Below are positions 1 through 5,326 of a stretch of DNA of 7,971 nucleotides, in pieces. Every line of letters starts with the position of its first letter. The stretch's first letter is position 1. Under the pieces are notes generated by a model, which was given only the letters and a program-made list of their open reading frames with translations, was not told the origin of the DNA and made no database searches. Both the position numbers and the translations under genes were made by a program. Source of the stretch: Helicobacteraceae bacterium (GTDB lineage: Bacteria; Campylobacterota; Campylobacteria; Campylobacterales; SZUA-545); contig JAITEA010000101.1 in NCBI GenBank assembly GCA_031282285.1, positions 1-7,971 on the forward strand. Direction: 5' to 3'.

Positions 1-50
1 CGCTCCCCGATACAAGTTGGTTTTTCTTGCCCATACGCGATCACCGCTTC

Positions 51-81
51 CCCACCCCTGAAAAGGGGGGATTGAGGGGGG
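51..81. repeat. C/G-run hairpin of dispersed-repeat type
   Basis: CCCCT-GAAA-AGGGG (55-68) is a 5-bp stem closed by a GAAA tetraloop and is followed by a second G run (76-81). Such C-run/G-run intergenic motifs are often multi-copy, and this one sits just beside the inverted-repeat element, suggesting a repeat cluster. A single copy cannot prove that. Confidence 0.35.
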
Positions 82-135
82 TTTCAAATCTTTCTTTTGG
101 ATGCCCACCTTCCTTCGCGCCTTGCGTCTCCTTCT

Positions 136-255
136 CGTCATACCAGCGAAGGCGGGTATCCAAATACGCCGAAGGCGTGAATTGAATTCGATCGGCATTT
201 ATTTTCAGGTTTTAGATTGTTTTCAAGATGGATTCCCGCCTGCGCGGAAATGACG
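136..255. repeat. About 120-bp element with 27-bp imperfect terminal inverted repeats (MITE/REP-like)
   Basis: The arms at 136-162 and 229-255 are inverted copies that match at 22 of 27 positions, with identical blocks CGTCAT, AGGCGGG and ATCCA. Between them are 66 bases, AT-rich in the right part, including a small ACGCC-GAA-GGCGT hairpin (166-178). There is no open frame of note inside. The form resembles the dispersed GTCAT...CGGG...ATCCA palindromes found between genes in many bacterial genomes, which are probably mobilised in trans. No clear target-site duplication is visible at its ends. Confidence 0.6.
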
Positions 256-325
256 GGAGGCGGATTTGTTTTTATTGATAAAACGCTCGTCGATTTTACC
301 AGCGCTAACCATCAGATTTTTGTCT

Positions 326-357
326 TATTTTATTAGCCGTTTACTCAAAATAAAATA
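326..357. repeat. AT-rich 9-bp inverted repeat downstream of hoxH
   Basis: TATTTTATT (326-334) and AATAAAATA (349-357) are perfect inverted copies separated by 14 bases. The stem is all A/T, so it would be weak in RNA; it may be a protein-binding site or a minor 3' structure for the leftward hox transcript. Confidence 0.3.
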
Positions 358-391
358 TGGTTTGGGGAATTCATAAGCTTTTGCCGCGTTG

Positions 392-419
392 AAGCCGCCG
401 TTTTATAGGCGGCTTTTTT
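392..419 (+). terminator. Rightward intrinsic-terminator-like hairpin overlapping the hoxH 3' end
   Basis: AAGCCGCC (392-399) pairs with GGCGGCTT (408-415) around an 8-base loop, and six Ts follow at 414-419 on the plus strand. That is a good rightward terminator shape, which would stop transcripts coming from the left before they run antisense into hoxH. Read leftward, the same stem follows the hoxH coding end with its stop codon (403-405) in the loop, but only two Us follow, so termination of the hox operon here would be weak. Confidence 0.55.
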
Positions 420-1827
420 CGTCAAGCAAAACGCCGGCGGCGTCGTAAAGCTCGATTCGTAAAGGCATTTTGCCCAGCGCGTGAGTCGAGCAAGAAAGAC
501 AAGGATCAAAGGCTCTTATCACCGCCTCGACGCGGTTTAGCGCGCCCTCCGAAATATGATTGCCATCCACGAAACGCTTCGCCGCCTGCTCCACGCCGTG
601 ATTCATCGCCAGATTGTTATGACCCGAAGCGATGATCAGATTGACCCACTCGATCAAGCCGTTTTTGTCGATCTTGTAGTGGTGCAACAGCGTCCCTCTT
701 GGCGCCTCGCTCATACCCACCCCCTCGTAGCGGTTTGGTTCTGCGCGGGCGCGGATATGGGGGCTTAGAATATCCTCGTCGTTTAGCAACGCCTCGATCT
801 TCTCAAAAGCGTAAATAATCTCGATCAGCCTCGCGTAGTGGTAGTAAAAGCTGCTCAAAACCGGTCCGCGCTCAAGCTGCTTAAACTCCGCGAACTCCTC
901 CTCGGCGATCGGCGTTCCCATTTTGTCGGCGATATTCAGCCGCGCCAGCGGTCCCACGCGATAGACGCCTTTGGGGTAGCCCATCGGCTTGTAATAGGGC
1001 GATTTTAGGTAGCTCTCCTCCTCGATCGACTCGCCGATATATTGGCGGTAATCCGACGGCTTGAGCTTGTCGGCTATGATCTTGCCCGTGTGGTCGATCA
1101 CGCGGATTTTGCCGTCGTAATGCTCGATCTCGCCGTTTTCGCCGACCAAGCCCAGAAACAGCGTCGGGTAGTTGGCAAACACCCGCGCCTCTTCTTGATA
1201 TTTGCCGAGCGATTTCTTGAACCAGTCCAGCGTCTTTCGCGCGGCTTTAAGATGCGTCGGCAGCTCCTGCAATATATTCAGCCTGACCTGCGCCTCGAGC
1301 GGTTTTCGCACGCCCCCGGGTACGATCGCGATCGGGTGAATGCGCTTGCCGCCGCCGATGCTCTCTATGATCCGCTGCCCGAAGCTGCGAATGCCGATAC
1401 CGGCTTTGATCATATCCGCGTGGTTCTCCAGCGCGCCGAACACATTGCGTTTGGACGGATCGCTGTCGAAACCCAGTAGCAGATCGGGCGCGCTTAAATA
1501 AAAGAAGTTCAGAGCGTGCGACTGCGCGATCTGCGCCAGATTGATAATACGCCTAAGATTCGCGCCCGTTCGCGGTATATCGACGGCAAGCAGCTCGTCG
1601 GCGGCTTTGCTGGAGCTGATCAGATGGCTTACGGGGCAGATGCCGCAGGTGCGCGCCGTCAGCCCGGGCATTTCGGTGTAGGGACGCCCCTGACAGAACT
1701 TCTCAAAACCGCGAAATTGCAACACATGGAGATTTGCCCTCTCCACGGAGCCGTCGTCGTTTAATCGGATCGTGATTTTGGCGTGCCCCTCGATGCGGGT
1801 TACAGGGTTGATTGTGATCGTTTTCAT
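403..1827 (-). CDS. hoxH: NAD-reducing bidirectional [NiFe] hydrogenase, large subunit HoxH
   Basis: The protein has 474 residues, a normal HoxH length, and carries the Ni-Fe(CN)2(CO) site where H2 is split or formed in the cytoplasm. The N-terminal motif RTCGICPVSH supplies Cys61 and Cys64; the C-terminal motif DPCLSCSTH supplies Cys443 and Cys446. Glu14 in RIEGH and His449 fit the conserved metal-site positions. By family knowledge, a HoxW-type protease cuts after His449 once nickel is inserted, which would release a 25-residue tail (450-474, starting ALGKMPL). The ATG at 1827 lies 3 bases after the hoxY stop, with GGAAAG at the hoxY end as ribosome site, so translation is probably coupled. 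It is the last gene of the hox operon. The stop codon sits in the loop of a GC-rich hairpin. Family and subunit assignment are strong; direction of physiological H2 turnover cannot be read from sequence. Confidence 0.97.
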   Translation of the reverse strand: MKTITINPVTRIEGHAKITIRLNDDGSVERANLHVLQFRGFEKFCQGRPYTEMPGLTARTCGICPVSHLISSSKAADELLAVDIPRTGANLRRIINLAQIAQSHALNFFYLSAPDLLLGFDSDPSKRNVFGALENHADMIKAGIGIRSFGQRIIESIGGGKRIHPIAIVPGGVRKPLEAQVRLNILQELPTHLKAARKTLDWFKKSLGKYQEEARVFANYPTLFLGLVGENGEIEHYDGKIRVIDHTGKIIADKLKPSDYRQYIGESIEEESYLKSPYYKPMGYPKGVYRVGPLARLNIADKMGTPIAEEEFAEFKQLERGPVLSSFYYHYARLIEIIYAFEKIEALLNDEDILSPHIRARAEPNRYEGVGMSEAPRGTLLHHYKIDKNGLIEWVNLIIASGHNNLAMNHGVEQAAKRFVDGNHISEGALNRVEAVIRAFDPCLSCSTHALGKMPLRIELYDAAGVLLDEKSRL

Positions 1828-1830
1828 AGC

Positions 1831-2367
1831 TTACTTTCCAAATCGCGTGTGATTAAATATATCATATTCTTTGCCTTCGATCAGACTTGTTAAGACGTGA
1901 TAGATAGCGTCCGCCGGAGGGGGGCAGCCCGGCAGGAAGCAGTCGATAAACTCGCGCTCGTGCAGGGCGCTGACGCGCTCCAATTGCTTTGGCACCTCGC
2001 GGCTTGGGCGCGCGCCTTTGTTGTTGTCGCTTAACTCGTCGTAGGCGAACTTGAAAGAGGCTTCCACGCCGACGAGATTTCGCATCGCCGAAACGTTGCC
2101 CGTTACGCCGCAGTCGCCCAGCGCCAGCACCGTTTTGCTGTTTTTGCGGATTTTACGCAGTTTCTCAAGGTCCTCTTCGCTGCTTACCGCGCCCTCGACG
2201 ATGGTCAGATCGACGTTTTCGGGAAACTCCTTCGTATCCACATAGGGCGAGCAGACCACCTCAACTTTGGCGGCAAGCTCGATAAGCCTTTCGTCCATAT
2301 CCAGAAAGGACATATGGCAGCCAGAGCAGCCGTCCAGCCAGACCGTCGCCAATCGTAACTTAGCCAT
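1831..2367 (-). CDS. hoxY: NAD-reducing bidirectional [NiFe] hydrogenase, small subunit HoxY
   Basis: This 178-residue protein is the short, cytoplasmic type of hydrogenase small subunit: it has no Tat signal peptide and no C-terminal region for extra Fe-S clusters. It holds the single proximal [4Fe-4S] cluster that passes electrons between the HoxH active site and HoxU. The ligands are visible as Cys14 and Cys17 (LDGCSGCH), Cys86 (LGDCGVTGN) and Cys148 (PGCPPP). Cys39 and Cys143 are additional and probably not ligands. The start is the ATG at 2367, which shares one base with the hoxU stop (TAATG), preceded by a GAGGGGG ribosome site inside the end of hoxU. A longer open frame runs upstream to 2775 but lies over hoxU and has no hydrogenase homology. 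The gene ends 3 bases before hoxH. Confidence 0.96.
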   Translation of the reverse strand: MAKLRLATVWLDGCSGCHMSFLDMDERLIELAAKVEVVCSPYVDTKEFPENVDLTIVEGAVSSEEDLEKLRKIRKNSKTVLALGDCGVTGNVSAMRNLVGVEASFKFAYDELSDNNKGARPSREVPKQLERVSALHEREFIDCFLPGCPPPADAIYHVLTSLIEGKEYDIFNHTRFGK

Positions 2368-3092
2368 TATCGCCCCCTCTTCATCGCGGTTAAATAGGGC
2401 AGGAAGCCGCGCCGCTTGTGCTGTTCGGCGACGGAAAGCCCCTTTTCGTTGAGCGCGCCCGTCGGACAGACCTGAACGCACTTGCCGCACCCCGTACAGT
2501 TTTCGCTCTCGCCCCACGGCTGACCCATCTCGGCGATAATGCGCGATTCCAGCCCGCGCGCGAATATATCCAGAATGTGCGCGCCCTCGATCTCGTCGCA
2601 GACGCGAACGCATCTTGTACACAGAATACAGCGGTTGGGATCGTTGATAAAGCGCCTGTGCGAGGCGTCCACCTGAAGTTTCGGGTACAGATAGGGAACC
2701 TCCGCGTGCGTCAAACCGACTTTCGCGCCCATCTTTTGAAGCTCGCAGTGCGCGTTGCTGACGCAGACCGAACAAACATGGTTGCGCTCGGCAAACAGAA
2801 AGCTCAAAACAGTTTTGCGCCGTTTGCGTAGCCGCTCCGTGTCGGTCAGCACGACCATTCCGTCTTTGATCCGCGTTGTGCAGGCGGGTTTAAGCTCTCT
2901 TTGCCCCTCGATCTCGACAAGGCAGAGACGGCACGCGCCGATATCGGTCAGCCCCTCGATCGCGCAGAGCGTCGGAATATCGATATTGTTCTCTCTTGCC
3001 ACCTGCAAAATCGTCTGATCGCTTCTGCCGCTGAACGCCTGTCCGTTGATGGTCAGCGTTTTGGTGCGGGCGCGCTGAATTGCCTCGGTCAT
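2367..3092 (-). CDS. hoxU: Bidirectional hydrogenase diaphorase Fe-S subunit HoxU (NuoG N-terminal type)
   Basis: HoxU (241 residues) is the electron wire between the FMN subunit HoxF and the hydrogenase subunit HoxY. It is homologous to the N-terminal part of complex I NuoG. A plant-type [2Fe-2S] domain uses Cys43, Cys54, Cys57 and Cys71. Next comes the NuoG-like cluster region with Cys107, Cys110, Cys116 and a nearby His105 as the likely fourth ligand. Then two CxxCxxCxxxC motifs for [4Fe-4S] clusters follow: Cys155/158/161/165 and Cys199/202/205/209. There is no molybdopterin-type domain, which separates HoxU from full NuoG. The ATG at 3092 overlaps the hoxF stop by 4 bases (ATGA), and the stop overlaps the hoxY start by one base, so translation is probably coupled on both sides. 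Confidence 0.96.
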   Translation of the reverse strand: MTEAIQRARTKTLTINGQAFSGRSDQTILQVARENNIDIPTLCAIEGLTDIGACRLCLVEIEGQRELKPACTTRIKDGMVVLTDTERLRKRRKTVLSFLFAERNHVCSVCVSNAHCELQKMGAKVGLTHAEVPYLYPKLQVDASHRRFINDPNRCILCTRCVRVCDEIEGAHILDIFARGLESRIIAEMGQPWGESENCTGCGKCVQVCPTGALNEKGLSVAEQHKRRGFLPYLTAMKRGR

Positions 3093-4726
3093 AAACTCTC
3101 CTTCTTAAGCCCCGCGATATACTCCTCTTTGAAGTATTTGAGCGTGGATAGCACGGGATTTGGCGCCGTCTGCCCAAGCCCGCACAGGCTTGTTTCTTTG
3201 ATCGTCTGGCAAAGCTCCTCAAGCAGCGCCAGATCGTTCTCGTTCGCCTCTTTTTTCGTAAACTTATCGAGCAGGTTATACAGTTGCGCCGTACCCACGC
3301 GGCAGGGGACGCACTTGCCGCACGATTCGGTCATACAAAACTCCAGAAAAAACTTCGCCACGTCGACCATCGAACTGGTTTCGTCCATCACGATCACGCC
3401 GCCGCTGCCCATAATCGAGCCGACCGCCTTCAGCGATTCGTAATCGATCGACTGATCAAGCAGAGCCTCTGGGATACAGCCGCCGCTTGGACCGCCCGTC
3501 TGTACCGCCTTGAACGCCTTGTCGCCCTCGATGCCGCCGCCGACTTCAAATATCAGCTCCCGCAAGGTCATACCCATCGGCACCTCGACAAGCCCCGTGT
3601 GTTTTACCTGCCCCGTGAGCGCGAACACTTTGGTGCCTTTGGATTTCTCGACGCCAAAACCGGCGTACCACTCGCCGCCGTTTCTAAGGATCGGCGGGAT
3701 ATTGGCGTAGGTTTCCACATTGTTGAGCACGGTGGGCTGAGCGTCGTAGCCCTGATCGCTTAGATGCGGCGGTTTCTGGCGCGGGTTGCCGCGATTGCCT
3801 TCCAGCGAGGTGATCAGCGCGGTGGCTTCGCCGCACACGAACGCGCCGCCGCCAAGCCTGACCTCGATCGAGAAGCTAAAGGGCGTGCCGGCTATCTTCT
3901 GCCCTAGCAAGCCGTTTCGTTCCGCGTCCTTGATCGCTCTTCGCAGGCGATCGACGGCTACGGGATATTCGGCGCGCACATAGATAAAGCCTTGATCCGC
4001 GCCTACGGCGTAGCCGCATATCGCCATACCTTCCAGCACGCGGTGCGGATCGGACTCCATCACGGCGCGATCCATAAACGCGCCCGGGTCGCCCTCGTCT
4101 CCGTTGCAGATCACATATTTTTTGCCGCTGATCGCTTTGGCTACGCTCTCCCACTTTAAGCCCGTAGGATAGCCGCCGCCGCCGCGCCCTCGCAGCGCGC
4201 TGATCTTGACCTGCTCGATCACCTCTTCGGGGCTAAGATGCGTCAGCGCGTAAAACAGCGCGTGATAGCCCTTGTTTAAGATATAGTCGTCGAGGCTGTC
4301 GGGGTTGATAATACCGGCGTTTTCCAGCACGATCTTTTTCTGTTTGGCGAAAAACGGAATATCGGTTCTACAGCGCAGATCGGCGACGGTTTCGGCGGGT
4401 TTGTCGCCCACGATCGCGTCGATCAGCCGCTCGGCGTCGGCTTTTTGCACCTTTTCGTACACGATCTCCTCGCGCTCGCCCGTAGCGGAATTGACCATCA
4501 CCAGCGGTCCCTGCGCGCATAAGCCGTGGCAGCCTACGGGTTTGACCTTGTAGCCGCTTGCGCCCTCTTTTTGCGCCAGCCGTTCCTCCAGCGCTTTTTT
4601 GGTTTCGTCGTTGCCGATCGCGAGGCAGTTTGTGCCAAGACAAACATTGATCTCCTCTTTGATCTCGGCGCGTTTTGCCTGTAGAGTTTTGGTAAGCTCC
4701 TCCAGCTCCTCAAGCGTTTGCAACAT
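3089..4726 (-). CDS. hoxF: Bidirectional hydrogenase diaphorase FMN/NAD(H) subunit HoxF (NuoF type)
   Basis: HoxF (545 residues) binds FMN and NAD(H) and carries out hydride transfer for the cytoplasmic hydrogenase. An N-terminal thioredoxin-like [2Fe-2S] domain has Cys29, Cys34, Cys66 and Cys70. The NuoF core follows: the glycine-rich GRGGGGYPTG loop (180-189), NGDEGDPGAF (208-217), and the GGGAFVCGEATAL segment (292-304). The C-terminal N3-type [4Fe-4S] cluster has Cys469, Cys472 and Cys475 (ESCGKCVPC) plus Cys515. No bacterial-ferredoxin domain follows the N3 cluster, unlike the NuoF-like subunits of many electron-bifurcating hydrogenases. The ATG at 4726 has AAAGGA just upstream and overlaps the end of hoxE by 17 bases. 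The protein starts with a short Leu/Glu-rich helix (residues 3-25). The 4-base overlap with hoxU supports translational coupling. Confidence 0.96.
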   Translation of the reverse strand: MLQTLEELEELTKTLQAKRAEIKEEINVCLGTNCLAIGNDETKKALEERLAQKEGASGYKVKPVGCHGLCAQGPLVMVNSATGEREEIVYEKVQKADAERLIDAIVGDKPAETVADLRCRTDIPFFAKQKKIVLENAGIINPDSLDDYILNKGYHALFYALTHLSPEEVIEQVKISALRGRGGGGYPTGLKWESVAKAISGKKYVICNGDEGDPGAFMDRAVMESDPHRVLEGMAICGYAVGADQGFIYVRAEYPVAVDRLRRAIKDAERNGLLGQKIAGTPFSFSIEVRLGGGAFVCGEATALITSLEGNRGNPRQKPPHLSDQGYDAQPTVLNNVETYANIPPILRNGGEWYAGFGVEKSKGTKVFALTGQVKHTGLVEVPMGMTLRELIFEVGGGIEGDKAFKAVQTGGPSGGCIPEALLDQSIDYESLKAVGSIMGSGGVIVMDETSSMVDVAKFFLEFCMTESCGKCVPCRVGTAQLYNLLDKFTKKEANENDLALLEELCQTIKETSLCGLGQTAPNPVLSTLKYFKEEYIAGLKKESL

Positions 4727-5204
4727 TTAGCATCCTTTCGCTTTCGGCGATCACGCTCTCCTCGTTGAGATAGCCGACCGTTCGTTTGTCAAACACGGCT
4801 ACCGCCGCCAGCGAACAGGAGCCAAAACAGCGGGCTGTCAGCAGCGAAATCTCGCCGTCCTCGGTCGTTTCGCCGGGTTTGACGCCGTATTTTTTCTCCA
4901 TCGCCTCGATCAGCTTGTTCGCGCCTTTGATATAACAGGCGGTGCCGGTACAGACGACGCAGGCGTGTTTGCCCTTCGGTTTTAATTGAAAGTATTTGTA
5001 AAAGGTCGCCACGCCAAAAACCTTGCTTTTGGGCAGCCTAAGCCCAGCCGCGATAAAACTTAGCGCGTCGTTTTCCAAATATCCAAACACCTCTTGCGCC
5101 ACATGCAACGCCTCTATCAGCGCGCTTTTTTCGTAGCCGAGCTTGCGCATCGCCCTATCGACCTGTTTGTAGCGAGTATCTTGTATGGTGGTCGCTTCAG
5201 CCAT
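4710..5204 (-). CDS. hoxE: Bidirectional hydrogenase diaphorase subunit HoxE (NuoE type)
   Basis: HoxE (164 residues) is the small [2Fe-2S] thioredoxin-fold subunit of the diaphorase module, homologous to the 24-kDa NuoE subunit of complex I. The N-terminal half (about 10-75) is the usual helical region, ending in the family motif GVATFYKYF (64-72). The cluster ligands are Cys85 and Cys90 (CTGTAC) and Cys126 and Cys130 (CFGSC). It is the first gene of the hox operon. The ATG at 5204 has an AAAGGA ribosome site (5212-5217) 7 bases upstream. A separate HoxE gene in front of hoxF is typical of the five-subunit hoxEFUYH type and not of four-subunit HoxFUYH enzymes. The paired NuoE/NuoF-like proteins could also suggest complex I, but the adjoining hoxUYH genes settle it. 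Confidence 0.95.
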   Translation of the reverse strand: MAEATTIQDTRYKQVDRAMRKLGYEKSALIEALHVAQEVFGYLENDALSFIAAGLRLPKSKVFGVATFYKYFQLKPKGKHACVVCTGTACYIKGANKLIEAMEKKYGVKPGETTEDGEISLLTARCFGSCSLAAVAVFDKRTVGYLNEESVIAESERMLNVANA

Positions 5205-5310
5205 TGAACCGTCCTTTGCAGTTGCGAAAAAATCTCTCTATAGTAGCCAAATTTTGGCAAGAAAGCTATCGCGCAGTCAATATTCAGCCGCCAAACCCCC
5301 GCCGCCGCCG
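5205..5310 (-). promoter_or_regulatory. hoxE upstream region with probable operon promoter
   Basis: This 106-base gap is the only room for a promoter serving hoxEFUYH. Leftward candidates are weak: TACTAT/TATAGA hexamers (5237-5245, minus) without a matching -35, and a TTGACT at 5275-5280 (minus) with only CAAAAT 18 bases further on. No sigma-54 GG/GC pair with the right spacing was found. The gap also contains the palindrome at 5244-5260 and the hoxE ribosome site at 5212-5217. Read-through from the ATPase gene is possible because no U-rich terminator is visible between them. Confidence 0.35.
5244..5260. promoter_or_regulatory. 17-bp palindrome upstream of hoxE, candidate operator
   Basis: GCCAAA-T-TTTGGC (5246-5258) is a perfect 6-bp inverted repeat with a one-base centre. 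It extends to 8-bp arms with a single mismatch (5244-5260). It lies 40 bases before the hoxE start and touches the candidate -10 hexamers, so a protein bound there would be well placed to control hox transcription. It does not match the redox regulator Rex consensus (TTGTGA-like arms), and no specific regulator is proposed. Confidence 0.45.
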
Positions 5311-5326
5311 TTACGAAAAGGCGGCG
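5303..5326 (-). other. GC-rich hairpin around the ATPase stop codon
   Basis: CGCCGCC (5303-5309) pairs with GGCGGCG (5320-5326), a 7-bp all-GC stem. The 10-base loop (5310-5319) contains the TAA stop of the ATPase gene (5311-5313). The leftward transcript has G-rich sequence after the stem and no U-tract, so this is not a classical intrinsic terminator. It could act as an RNA 3' protective stem or an attenuator, or arise by chance from GCC/GGC-rich sequence. A short GCC triplet run (5301-5309) forms its left arm. Confidence 0.4.

Larger units (their letters stand above)
1..402. other. Non-coding region left of the hox operon
   Basis: No convincing gene is seen in these 402 bases. They contain, from left to right, the C/G-run hairpin (51-81), the inverted-repeat element (136-255), the AT-rich inverted repeat (326-357) and the rightward hairpin (from 392). 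A rightward frame open from the edge to 185 and a leftward frame open at the edge below about 80 both run through repeat sequence and are not accepted as genes. Confidence 0.6.

Noticed and set aside
1..80. Leftward frame at the left edge, possibly starting at a GTG near 46
   Set aside because: Only about 15 codons would be in the window and the region before it is repeat sequence with no clear ribosome site. A real gene starting here cannot be excluded but is not supported.
3..185. Rightward frame open from the left edge to 185
   Set aside because: It passes through the C/G-run repeat and the inverted-repeat arm, and its translation is rich in Pro, Arg and Ser as is typical of spurious frames in such repeats. 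No domain is recognisable.
392..415. The 392-415 stem as the normal terminator of the hox operon
   Set aside because: In the leftward RNA only two Us follow the stem; the T-tract is on the other strand.
1042..1479. Long rightward frames opposite hoxH (also 2901-3443 opposite hoxU/hoxF, 5204-5746 and 6203-6664 opposite the ATPase, 7161-7595 opposite the M48 gene)
   Set aside because: They are antisense shadows created by GC-rich codon periodicity. They lack recognisable motifs, and the opposite strand has clear family motifs throughout.
2368..2775. Upstream extension of the hoxY frame to an ATG at 2775
   Set aside because: It lies wholly over hoxU in another frame and gives Arg-rich, low-plausibility protein. 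The ATG at 2367 has a ribosome site and begins with the conserved hydrogenase small-subunit start.
5205..5310. Sigma-54 promoter in front of hoxE
   Set aside because: The TGGC near 5290 on the minus strand has no GC at the required spacing downstream.
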